DNA of 64,000 nt from Euglena gracilis. Lineage: Eukaryota; Euglenida; Euglenophyceae; Euglenales. Shown here piece by piece: positions 1 through 22,400 of this stretch. Where the stretch lies: assembly GCA_039621445.1 (NCBI GenBank), contig CP154955.1, positions 35,877,123 to 35,941,122 on the forward strand, written 5' to 3'. Both the position numbers and the translations under genes were made by a program. The first letter of the stretch is position 1, and the number at the start of each line of letters is the position of its first letter. Under the pieces are notes generated by a model. That model saw nothing but the letters and a program-made list of their open reading frames with translations, searched no databases and was not told the origin of the DNA.

Positions 1-1
1 G

Positions 2-10461
<10,460 letters not shown>

Positions 10462-11375
10462 TGTCGTGGTCATTGGTTATGTCCTTGATCTCTTTTTTTT
10501 CAACCTGTTTGCTGTTTCAGCCGTCGCCTCTCAACAGCTTGACAGTGGGCAAATGGGAATGGTAGCTCAACAGGCTTTTGGCATGCCGGGGATATGGACC
10601 CACGCGGGGGGAGGGAGATTCAACGTTGTGTGCTGGGCAAGGTCGGTTCGTCCCCCACGTCATCGGCGCTCCGAATGAGAGGGGCAGTGGCCCTACGGTG
10701 CCTGTCCGCTGTCGTGTCTCTCAGGAGTGCCTCTGCGCCCCTCCCTGCCAATCGTTGGGGGGGCTGCCCCGTCGCCCACAATGGCCCAGCGCTGCTCCCG
10801 GGGGTGTGCCTGTGCCTGTGCCCTCCCTCCCGGGGGTGGGTGAGCTGTGGCCCTCCGGGTGGCAGTCCCGGAGCCCAGCCATGGGGTTTTAGGGAAGTCT
10901 CTGCTTCCCGCCTTCCGGTTCGGAAGGCGGAAAGCAGAGAGTTTGGCAACCGGTGTATTATTGTTAGCGCTCGTTCTTGGTTCGTGGGGGTTCATGCGAC
11001 CGCAGGGAATCTGTCCGATTCTCTGGCTTTCGTGCCTCACTCCTTGCCAGAGTGCATGCTGTTGATGTGTCCGATGGGTCTATTTCAGAAAACCTCCTAA
11101 ACCAATAGCTTCCACAACCCTGTGCATTCCATCACGCATTTGTGACCTCTTTCCAAATTCCGGTCTTTCCAAAGTCCATCGGGTCCGACAAATGCCCACT
11201 TAATGTTCTCTCTGAACCCACCAACCGATGTACCTTGTACTTTGGAGGCCTAGTTGTCCAGTTTGTTTCTCTGATCTGGCTTTGTGCAATTGTCTTCCGT
11301 TGAAACAGTCGAAGGATGCTTGCCGGGTTGAATGAGGAGCAGATTGCGGTTGGGGTGCAGCCTGCCCACCAACAT
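10462..11375. other. Spacer, no supported gene
   Basis: GC-rich at 10590-10960, where several short frames are open on both strands, none with a recognisable domain. An imperfect inverted repeat, GAAGTCTCTGCTTCCCGCC with GGCGGAAAGCAGAGA, lies at about 10894-10940. Confidence 0.5.
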
Positions 11376-12326
<951 letters not shown>

Positions 12327-12329
12327 TAA

Positions 12330-12500
12330 TTGTGCCAAGTGGGTTGTGGCAAGCGTCCTCCATCGTAAGTTCGAGGTGGTTCGTCCTGAAACGACCTCGA
12401 ACAACATTTGAGGATGCTCTGTGATCCTCCTCGAACAACCTACAGCGAACTCGAATGACATTCGAGGAGGGCTCCTCAAATGTTCGTTTGAAGTCATTCT
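12330..12500. repeat. Dispersed repeat with TTCGAGG/CCTCGAA motifs
   Basis: Multiple copies of CCTCGAAC, GTTCGAGG and ATTCGAGGA in both orientations. A related stretch lies at 20160-20600, so this is a dispersed family rich in short inverted repeats. Its class is not recognised. Confidence 0.7.
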
Positions 12501-12706
12501 AGGGAGCTCGAAAGCTTCCTCTTACGCACTTTCTTTGCGCATTGAGGGTGGGTGGTGGTTTCAGATTTTTTGAAAATGCAAAATGGGTCAAAATCTGGCC
12601 AGAATGGGTGAAAACCGGGCTGGTCCATGGGGTTCTTCCCAGCGCTCGATCCAGGTGTTTCCGGGCGTGTTGCGACACCAGCCGTTCCATTTGGGACTCT
12701 CCGGGG

Positions 12707-12976
12707 CAGGCTTCTTTTTAAGTCACCTGACCCCCCCCCCCGGGGGGGGTGGGTGGGTGGGTCCGGGCCGGACCCCCTCCCCCGGGGGGGGGGGGGGGGG
12801 TCCCGCGCCGGAGGCGCTGGGTATACCTTTTCGGCGCGAAGCGCCGAAAATTTTTGAAAATTGCCTTTAACGGGCCCGATTTTGGGGGGGTCCCCGGACC
12901 CCCCCCCCCCGGGGGGTCCCGCGCCACCCTGGGTGGGTGGGGGGGACCCCCCCCGGGGGTCTTAAAAAGAAGCCTG
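12707..12976. mobile_element. hAT-like MITE with perfect 8-bp target-site duplication
   Basis: A 270-bp element with 16-bp perfect terminal inverted repeats (CAGGCTTCTTTTTAAG and its complement) flanked by CTCCGGGG at 12699-12706 and 12977-12984. The interior has C-run/G-run blocks and a perfect hairpin with 10-bp arms TTTTCGGCGC (12828-12837) and its complement (12841-12850) around GAA. It is non-autonomous. The ends match the intron element at 8230-9726, so this may be an intron of an unrecognised exon or an intergenic copy. Confidence 0.9.
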
Positions 12977-13626
12977 CTCCGGGGTATATGTTTGGTTCAG
13001 GTTTTGCAGATGTGGGGAGATTGCCGCAGCCAGCCAGCCCAGGGAGGGACTAGCCACAACCAAACGACCCCCTTCCCTGGGTTCCAAGTGATATTTTTGT
13101 TTGTACTCATATTTGCAGATTTTGGGGGGGTTGTAATTTGGGTTTTGGGCCCATGTGAGTGTTCCGACCGGGGACATGGATGGGGGCAGGGATCAATGGG
13201 AAGTCCTTCGGTTGGGCCAGTGGGAGTCAAGGTGGTCAGGCGGGGGGGGGGGGGGGGTTGGACTCTCCCCCATAGATGTTGGGAGGGTGTCCGGACCCAG
13301 GCCCCTCTTACAAAAATTTTCCCTCACTTTTAAGCATTGCGCATTTTTCGATGTTTCGGTATTTTTCAGATGAAAAAAACGTTCAAGGAGTCACAAATGC
13401 AGTATTTTGTGTTTTGTGTATTATGTGTTTTGTGCATTGAGGATTTTTTTTCAAAGAGAAAACATTGATTTTCCACGATATTGGCCTGGTATCCAGCCCA
13501 TTGCCCATCTGCAGAACAGAAAATCTTCCCTTCAATTTCGAGGGGGATCCTGGACCCCCCTCCTCCCCCTCAGTGCTTCCCATCTATCCCAGGGGGAGAG
13601 TGGCCATTTTCCACTCCCATCCCAAG

Positions 13627-13757
13627 TAGGGCTTCGCTTAATCCGGAGGCCACCTCATCCCCCCGGGGGGGTCCAGGCAGCCTTTTTTGCAGCCAGCCCG
13701 AATTTTCCATCCTCTGAATTGGACCCCCCCCCCCCGGGGTCACTAAGCGACGCCCTG
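13627..13757. mobile_element. Short hAT-like MITE with perfect 8-bp target-site duplication
   Basis: A 131-bp element with left end TAGGGCTTCGCTTA and right end TAAGCGACGCCCTG, inverted repeats with two mismatches. It is flanked by ATCCCAAG at 13619-13626 and 13758-13765. YAGGG ends with an 8-bp duplication fit the hAT superfamily. The interior is mainly C-run/G-run sequence. Confidence 0.85.
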
Positions 13758-13765
13758 ATCCCAAG

Positions 13766-15088
13766 TTTTCCAGCCTCCCTCCGGGACCGCCATTTTTTGC
13801 CCCCCCCCCAGGGATTGATGCGCTGTCGCCCAAAGCCGACCCCCAGCAGGTGTGGTGGCGGTCCACGATATTTCTGGGCATTTGCCAGGGGTCATGTTTT
13901 GTGAACATCTTATTTTTGGCTTCCTTGGCCAACCAAGGATGCAAAAAAACTCATTTAATGGGTTTTCCATAAATTGAAAAGGGTTCTTTTGCCGATTCAA
14001 GCCGGCATTTAAATTTGTTTGAAATGAGATGTCAGATGATGTGCTAGGCCAAAAAAAAAGCTGAATTTGGATTTTGTGCCTGAATTGGGGACTGTCGTGA
14101 GTTTTTAGGGTCTTTTCCATCGTTCCCCAGTATTTTATGCTGTTGGGGGTGTGAGTATTATTTGGTTGTTGTTTTTTTTTTTTTGCAGGGACCCATGTGG
14201 CACAGGGTTCTTTCAAGGGTGATATTTTGGAGGAGGGGAACACTAGAGTCAGGCAATGACGGAATTTCCTTTTGAAGTTTCTGTGTGCTTAGTTACCTTT
14301 GTCTGTATTTAGTGGGCCTCCTCGTGAGCAAATGCACCCCCCAAAATAATGCCTGTTGGTTGTAAGGGGGCACCTGAAGTCTGGACGGGGGAGGGGGGGC
14401 AGGGTTGCACAGGAACCCCCAAAACCTATGGGTGGTGGTTGGGGCCCCCCATCCCCATCCTGGTGGTGTGGAGGGTTCAACCCCTCACTAGTCCTTCCAT
14501 ATGTCCAGGGGCGCTGATTTTTAAGTCAAAATTTCTTTTTGCGGTGCTGTGGTGGGTTGTGGGGTCACTCCAGAAGAGCGGCAGAGAGGTATGGGAAGCC
14601 TTTCAGTATTGAGGCAGTTGGGGGTAGTCCCAAACCAGGCAGGTCAAGCTGGTAGGGGGGGGGGGTCGCTGAGCTCTTATCCCTTTATGGGTAGAACCCC
14701 CCCTTCCCCCTCCTCCCCCCTCCCTCCTCTCCAGTGATATGTGGGAATCCTTCGGGGGGGGGGGGGCAGACCCATAAAGGTCGGGATAATTTTCAGCTCT
14801 GTGGACAGCCAAAGGGCTGAAGACCATGGCCAACATCGTTGAAAAACTGATTACTTTTTGGAGATAAATCCAAAACGACTCAATTGAAGAAATTTTGGAC
14901 ATTTTTTATGACGAAAACATCAAAACAAAATACGCTCAAAAGTGAAGGAAAAGGGTGTTTTTTTTGCATTTTCCGGCCCTGTGCCGGAATAAAAAAAAAT
15001 ACTGTCAAGCAGGGTCCGGACGCCCCCTCCCAACATCTGGGGGGGGAGACCGTTTTTGTGTTGTGCTGAGCTCTTTAAGTGTGTGATG

Positions 15089-15093
<5 letters not shown>
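13766..15093. other. Spacer, no supported gene
   Basis: AT-rich and G-run-rich sequence, with poly-T at about 14170-14184 and G runs at 14657 and 14755. No coherent frame or clear element ends were seen. Confidence 0.5.

Positions 15094-15182
<89 letters not shown>
15094..15182. repeat. (TA)n microsatellite
   Basis: About 44 uninterrupted TA units. A second, shorter TA tract is at about 17119-17150. Confidence 0.97.
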
Positions 15183-15185
<3 letters not shown>

Positions 15186-15339
15186 TACCCGGCGGCCTGG
15201 CCAGAGGCCTGGGCAAAAGGCAGTAGCCGAAAACATTCTTGGCTCGAAAACAGTTTTTCTGGGTCCGAGAGGCCAAAAAAACATCGTTTGGGGCAAAAAA
15301 AAAATCTTCGTTTTTTTCGAATTTTTGATTTGAAAATGA

Positions 15340-15900
15340 CCGAAAACTGGCCGAATTTGGCCGAAAAATGGCCGTAACTCATGCTAGGCGGGGAGTTGCG
15401 GAATGCAAAATACCGTTAGATAGGCGTTCCAAGGGCTTCAATTTAGGTCTCTGGACATTTCCTTTGATTTTGCTTCATTTACGAGATTTTTTTTAAAACA
15501 TCGATTTTTTTACCCTGAAAACAGCCCAAAATGGCCCGAAAAATGGGCCACCATTGGCCAAAACCGAGTTACTCGGGTTACACGAAGAGTTGGGAGAAAA
15601 ATAAACCATGGTTGGATAGGGCATTCCAAGGGCTTCATTATTGCCCACCAGACATTTTGTTTGATTTTGTTTCATTGTGGAGATATTTATAAAATATGGA
15701 TTTTTTTAACCAAAAGAAAAACGGCCCAAAATACACCCCCAAATGCCCGTTTTGGGCCACAAAAGCGTCCCGGAACACGGGCCAGGCGTGTCAAAACCAA
15801 ACTGCGAACGGTGGGGCGATAGAGGGCCTCCAGGAGTACATTTCCTCAGACCAACATTTCTGGAAATAATGTACGTTTTCCCGGGATGTTTTCGAAAATC
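15340..15900. repeat. Dispersed repeat in three diverged tandem units, family P
   Basis: Three tandem units of about 200 bp share a core (for example CTCTGGACATTTCCTTTGA then TTTTGCTTC near 15450). The first unit is a near copy, in inverse orientation, of 8640-8830 inside the nested intron element. Sequences of the GGCCATTTTTGGCC type surround both. Confidence 0.75.
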
Positions 15901-17116
15901 GATTTTTTGACCGAAAATTTCACCCCGGCAAAATGGCAGAGTGGGAGAGTGGGGAGTGGAACCCACCAGGCCTTTCTTTACAGGAGAGGGTTACTATTTG
16001 GCGATTTTATTCAAGTGAAACCTGCAAACTCAAAAATTGCCCCTCAAAACAGTTTGCTAAGTTCCCGGATTTTTTTTGTTTGTTTAATATTTTTTTGAAA
16101 ACAATCCAAATTTGTGCATGGAATTCACAGAGGGCAGCCACAGTCAGCATGGGAATCCGTACGCCCACCAGAAGCCCCCAGAGCGGCCGCAAGCGCTTGA
16201 AAAGAATTTCTGGTCTGGCACACCCACCCATCCATTTTCGAACCCCACCAACCCACCCAACCATCGGAGCTAAGTAATAATAATAATAATTGGCCCAGGG
16301 CTGAAAAAATAATTCATAACCCAAAATTTATTCATTATTCATTATTTATTATTTTATGGTCCTGAAAAAGAAAACCCAAGAACCCTGCGCCGACGCCAAC
16401 ATCCGGGTCTTATTTCGGGGCGGTCTCGCCTCCACCCTCCTGGGGGCCACCCTCCCCATGAGAGCATCGCGTGGTGGAGCGGAGGGGGTCACCCTCTTTC
16501 CCTCCTTCGCACCTGCAGGCCACTGCCCTGCAACCTCCCGCCTCTTCCTCCTCCACCTCTGCCGCCGCCGCAGCCCCCATCTCCTCTCGTCTCAGTCCTC
16601 GGTTCCAGTCGCGGGCAGTATGTTGTGATGCACCACGTCGAGGTTTCTGGAGGGAACAATGGGTAAAATGCAAGCTCTTTTGTTTACATTTTAAATGTTT
16701 GGAAAAATGTTCATCTTTTTTTTGCAGAGCTTCTTTGCGCCTTTTCTATGAACCCCAACAATTTTTAGAATCGATTTTTGATTTTCTGTGACATTTTTTT
16801 GACAGTGCACGTTGCGTGCCAACACCGCGTGCGTACCCACACCGCGTGTTTTGCCGCATTTGCCTGTGGGATACAATAAAATCCATTGATTTTTCCCCAG
16901 AGATGAAGAAGCAATAATGACAGTCAGTCAGAATTAAAGTATCAAGAAGACCGGGGGGTCAACCGAGCTAAAATTCAAAAACATGGACCCCCCCTGGCCA
17001 GCGCCAGCACAAGAAAAAAAAAACAGAAGTTACCAAGGTGACAAGGAGTATTTTATTGTTTTATAAATATTATTTTATTATTTACTTTTTATTATATGTA
17101 TTTGTTTTATTATAAT

Positions 17117-17118
<2 letters not shown>
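15901..17118. other. Spacer with a possible GC-rich exon at 16380-16620
   Basis: Mostly AT-rich. The GC-rich island at about 16380-16620 is open on both strands (plus strand: NIRVLFRGGLASTLLGATLP) but matches nothing I recognise. A short TAA repeat lies at 16275-16290. Confidence 0.3.
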
Positions 17119-17152
<34 letters not shown>

Positions 17153-17467
17153 ATAATAATTGTAATTTTACATATAATTTTAAAAATATTATGTTATTGT
17201 TGCACGCAAAAATGTGAACATCACATAAACAAGAACAATCAACCATTCCACGGTCCAGCCCCAACATTTGTATGCTTGCCCACCAGTCGTGTAGAGTTCA
17301 GCTGTTTTGCCTGCTCCGTTCCCGCTGCCTCAGACGCTGAAGCGGAAGGGTAGGTGCCCCAGGGTTGGCCAACGGGACCGCAGTTCACCAGCCCCCCCCC
17401 CCTGAGGGAACCGTGAACGCCCCGCCGACGCCTTCTGCGGCTTCCTTTCCCCAGACAGCCCCCCCCC

Positions 17468-17863
17468 CAGGGTTCGATATAAGGAGGGCGTACATGGTTT
17501 AGGTGGGGGGGTGTCCCCCCCCCCCCCCCCCCTCCTGGCCCGCAGGGGGGGGGGTCCGGACCACCCCCCCCACCTGCAAGGGGGGTCCGGACCGACCCTC
17601 GGGGGCAGAAATTGACCCCCCAAAAAGGGTCAATTTTTTCCTCCGGCGCTTCGCGCCGAAAATTTTTTGCATTTTTGGCACATTTTTGCCCAAAAAGTGC
17701 CCAAAATGGCACTTTTGGTCGTTTTGGGGGGTCAAAAATTTTCGGCCACCCTGACCGCGCACCTGTTTAGGTGGGGGGGGGTGTCTCCCCCACCCCCCCC
17801 CTCCTGCCCCGGAGGGGGGGGGTCCGGCCCCCCCCCCCCCACCCTTCCTTATATCGAACCCTG
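17468..17863. mobile_element. hAT-like MITE, 17-bp terminal inverted repeat
   Basis: Left end CAGGGTTCGATATAAGG, right end CCTTATATCGAACCCTG. The flanks are poly-C on both sides (17460-17467 and 17864-17871), so the 8-bp duplication is compatible but uninformative. The interior holds a hairpin CGGCGC-TTC-GCGCCG at 17644-17658 and several C-run/G-run blocks. Confidence 0.8.
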
Positions 17864-17879
17864 CCCCCCCCCCACATCC

Positions 17880-18240
17880 CACCGCCCAACCCCCCCCCGG
17901 CCTCTCCACCAGCCAACCCTGGACTGCCCCGGTCCAGTCCCGCCGCCGAGCGCAGGTTCGCCCTCAATTCCGTTGCTGAACCCCGTCGTCCCCGCGTCGC
18001 CCGGGCCCCCCAGCCCAGAGGCTGCCCCGCCGCCGCCCACCGGGTGTGCCCCCCACCTGCTCCGTGCCTGGACATCCCTCCGGGTTGAGATCCCCACCAG
18101 GCCTTTTTTTTTTGCAGGAAGGCGGCTAAACCCCCCCCAAATAGTATTGCACTGCAGCACTGTTGGACGGCCGCCTCCGGCGGCGGGGAGTGCGGCACTA
18201 TTTGGACCCTGCCGTATTATTGGACTGAGTGCCTCTTAGT
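17880..18240 (+). other. GC-rich island, possible upstream sirtuin exon
   Basis: An open Pro/Ala-rich frame with exon-like base composition lies upstream of the first firm sirtuin exon. N-terminal extensions of sirtuins are variable, so homology cannot confirm it. The rest of the stretch to 19301 holds C/G runs, a hairpin (TCTGGTGC-TTT-GCGCCAGA near 19038-19056) and no other exon signal. Confidence 0.25.
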
Positions 18241-19301
18241 TCCGGCCTACCACCACGGGCCCCCTTTTTGCCTGCTCGATGTCCTACTCTGAGGCTGGTG
18301 AGGTGCACTCATCTGGTTGATCTGGTTGATTTGATTGTCTTGATTGAGGTGGTCGTCTGGTTCATCTTCGGACGATTTTCTGTGGTTGTCTTCTGGTGGA
18401 AATCGGTTTCCTTGCGGGTTAGACTAAAAGGGGCAGTAGGGGCGCAGGGGAGCGCAAGAACGCATCACATCGCTATGTTTTGGGGGGGAACGGACGGCGC
18501 GCACATTCGGCAGGGGAGGGGGGGTGGGGGGGACGGATGACCCGCACTTGGCGAAAGCGGGCGGGGGGGCCCCGAAGGTGGCTTCCCCTTTTTCCCCTTC
18601 GAGCTGGGTTCGGCGAGCAGATAGGCGAGTGGAGGTTCCCCATTTCACATCGCTATGGGGGTGATGTAGCATTATTGGACGCTCGCTTCTTCCGGACCGG
18701 GGGGTGCAACCACTATTTCCGCACCCTAATTCGGGGGGGGGGGGTAGGATTGAGTTATGGACAGCGCTCACCCAAGGCTGGCGTCACTTTAAACGGCCTT
18801 TCTTCATGTGAAATTTTCTCTGGGTCGGCCGAGCAGTAAAGTGAGTGGGCAGCAGGGGGTGTGGGTCCAGACCACCCCCCTCCTCCCCCCCTTCGGACCG
18901 AGGCCCCGGGAACCCCCCAAAATTTTTCCGGCACGAAGATGAAAAATTTTGTGTATGTTGTGACCGATTTTTTTATTTTTTTTAGGAGAGCACGTGAAAA
19001 CGCGAGTTTTGGGCCTTTTCAATGTGCAAAAATTTTCTCTGGTGCTTTGCGCCAGAAAAAACATTTGCACACGGAGGGGGTTCGTCCGACCCCCCCCCCT
19101 GGGGGGTCCAGACCACCCCCCCCCTCCTCCCCGCTCATTTAATACGCTGGCCGGGGCACCGAAAGCCGACCCTGGGCGGTGATCACGGTGCTTCGGGCAG
19201 ACACCCCACAGCACACGTCCCCTCCAGGAGGTTGACCTCCCCGTTCCCGCTTTCCCGCTGGTGCCTCTCCTCCGGCCTGACTGTGCCCCCCCCCCCTGCA
19301 G

Positions 19302-19474
19302 AGCGGCTGACGGGGGACCGCCCGCCCCAAAGCGGCGGCGGCAGCGGCAGTGGGACGGCGCGGACCTCCGGCCGCCGGCGGCCCCCGGCACCCGCCGCAG
19401 CCACGCCCAGGGCCAGCTGCAGGAGCTGCTGGCGCTGCTGAAGGGCGGCGACGTCTTGGCGCTGGTGGGGGCCG
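19302..19474 (+). CDS. Sirtuin exon: basic N-terminal segment to VGAG
   Basis: It follows a polypyrimidine tract and CAG (19299-19301). Encodes AADGGPPAPKRRRQRQWDGA, then LQELLALLKGGDVLALVGA. It ends at a GT donor (19475) in phase 1. Confidence 0.85.
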
Positions 19475-22400
19475 GTGTGATGTGAGCGGGGGGGGGGGGG
19501 TGTTGGAGGGAGAGGTGCGTGGTGTGTGGGGTCGATCCGAAGTTGGCACGAGAGGATGAGTGGACATCGCCAGGGCCGAATGGGAATCCCAAAACTTTAT
19601 GGGTGGTGGGTGGGTGGGGTTAAACACTCCACCGCCCCCCCCCACCTCTTCCCGTTTTCCTGAGTTTTGGGTCAAGTTTAATTTTTGGTTATTTCGACGC
19701 CGAAATAAAATTTGGTAAAAGGCTGACTAATTCCTTGGACGGTGCTGTGGTCGGTGGGGATTTTCGACCCCCCCCCCACCAGGCCTCCGTACAGCCGTGC
19801 ATCTTAGGCAGTCGATCTCGCATTTAGGCTTTTTTTCACGTCGTCATGCAAATTGTGAGAAAAGTTTTCCTTTTTTTTTATTCTCGGGTTTGGATGTGTG
19901 CTTTTCTGCTGGTACGCGTCGGCCCTCAGTAGATGGATATTGATGGTGAAATGGATATTCACCATTTCCAGGCAGAGAACATGGGGGGAAGGCCAAATTT
20001 TGGTGTTTTTGGCCCTGCACCCAGCTTTGATTCCCCCAGGTTTGACCCCCCGAGAATTGAGAAATTATCCCAAAAACCAAAAACACACAAACTGACGACA
20101 CCCTGTTGCCAGCTGCCGAGTGCCAAACTGCCAGCGCCGTTGGGGGGGTATCTGTAGGGGGATTCTCCAATCTAACCGAGCATCCTCAAAAATTGTAAAC
20201 CCCCCCTCAGGGCTTGAAATGCATCCTCCAACCACCTGGAACGACGTTGGAGGAGGCTCTGGAGCCTCTTCGAGTATCCTCGAACGACCTCGAATGGCAT
20301 TTGATGATGATGCTCTAGAACATCCTCCCCATTTCCTGAATGCGGGTTCATTCAGTTTCACAAGACCGAGGCCCTGCGAACAGTTGTGTATGAAAGGGAA
20401 TGCACAACAAAAGGGAGTTGCACCCACAGGAATTTCGTTATTTTAGGGCCCTGTGAACAGTTGCGTGTGAGAGGATTTGTACAGCTAAAGGGATTTTCAC
20501 ACAAGGCATCTTATTGTCTTTTTGTCCTCGAACGACCTTCGAGGATGCTCTAGAGCATCCTCGAAGGTGCCGTGAGCGATCTAGGAGGATGCTCTAGAGC
20601 ATGCATTTCTTGACGAACTCCAGGGGGGTGTGATTCTTGTTTTTTAAAAAAGCCTGTCTAGAGTCTCCTTGAACGTCCGTTTGAGACATCCACAAACTTC
20701 CCAGTGCCATGGGGGCGTTTTGGCAACCGGGTGACAGATCCACCCCTTTGTTCGGGGGGAGGACAAGGTGCACCATCCATAGGGTTTCGGGGGTCACAGG
20801 GAATCCCCTGTGGATGGAGCACCTTGCCCTCCCCCAAACAGCCCTGGGGTGGGAGTGGTGTGCGGGGTAATATCTTAACAGTCAATGGTTCTCTGGAAAC
20901 AAGTGGCTTGTGTTGTGCCTGTGTCCTTGGGAAGAGGCAAAAGAGAACTGCAACACCATCAACCTCCAAGTTCCCTAGAAGATCCTTTTTGGTTTCCTCG
21001 GAGGTGAATGCAATCATCTAGGCATTTCCAAAAACAAAAAAAAGGCTGCAATATATTACTGTTTGCGTGGTGGCCCCAGTACTTCACACCCGGGGCTGAC
21101 CCTGCCCTTTAGAAGAGGCCCGAAACCAAATCTGTCTGTTTTTTTTCCCGCCCGACCTGCTGGGTACCGAACCAAATTCACAGTTTTGGCGGCCAAGTCC
21201 AGGCAGAGGGCTAGGGCTCAGGAATAGGGTTTGTTTTGGATTTAGGGGGTTAAGTTTGAATTGAGGCCCTAAATTACGCCGAAATTCCCAAATTTGGTCC
21301 GAAACTCGCCTAACCCTAACTCTATTCCTCAGAATAACTGGTGGAGGAGGCACATTACCCCCAATGTGCGGATGATTTGCGCCCCTTGCCAAACAAAGTA
21401 CAAGAAATTATGGCCGCCATAAACCATAAAATTATTATGTTCCCAGTTGTTTGCCTAGGGAGGAGGTACATTTTCTTCGGGGCAAGATGAAAGGGGTTTC
21501 GTCGGAATTATTTTGATGAATTCTGTTATTTTAGGCATGGGAATCAAATCATAGATGTGTTTCTGATGCTGTCCACTTGTGGTGGGTGGTTCGAAAGGAA
21601 TCCAGGGTGGAAAAAAAAGGAGGCTGGAGGTGAAAGATTCAAACCGTGTTCCAAAATTTTGCATTGATGATTGTCTACGTGTGACAAAATCGGCGATCTT
21701 GCACTTGGCACCAGCTTGCACTTGTTAGGTTGGTCAATTGTTCAATTGTGCTTGTGAAAATGGACTTTTTGAAGTCATCATAACTGGTATCCAACCCAAA
21801 TTATTTCCTTGTGGTGTGGCGTGGTACCCCGAGACCGCAGAGGGAAATTCAAAAATTTTGACTGTCAGGGTGCCCCAGTGCACAAGGGGTTGCACAAGGG
21901 GCACACACGCGCCAGCACGTTTGTTTGAGGACTGCCACAACTGCCTCATCTATATGGGTTGTTAAGGGAACAATTTTGGGCAGATGAGACTGGCGAGCTT
22001 TATACCACACCACGGATTGTTTTTTTTTTCAAATTTTGTTGATCTGTTTGAGCATTTGCACAAACGGACCACCTGTGCAATTTCGTGAGCACTGCTCGTA
22101 TTTTTGAGCGATTGTTTTGCAAAATTGCAAGAAGAATTTGATTTACGCAATTGTGCAAGACAACTAATTTTTTTCAGGGTTAAGGATTTACAGATTATGT
22201 GAGCAAGCACCTATGGAATGACTGGGCGTGGCTGGGTGTGATTGGGCATGACTGGGCGTGGCTGGTTTTGAGGATCCCCATAGGTGGGGTTCCGTGCCTG
22301 GACGTGACTGGTAGTGACTGGCAAATTTTTGGCCATTTTTGGCCGTTATTGGCCATTTTTGCCCCTTCTGACCCTCTTTGGCTACTTTCAGCTATTTTGG

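Noticed and set aside
10578-11100. GC-rich open frames on both strands as a separate gene
   Set aside because: No domain, no splice-site support, and several frames are open at once, as expected from GC content alone.
19302-19474. ATG at 19261 as the sirtuin start
   Set aside because: It lies before a polypyrimidine-CAG acceptor and codes no conserved sequence; the real N-terminus is probably in an upstream exon.
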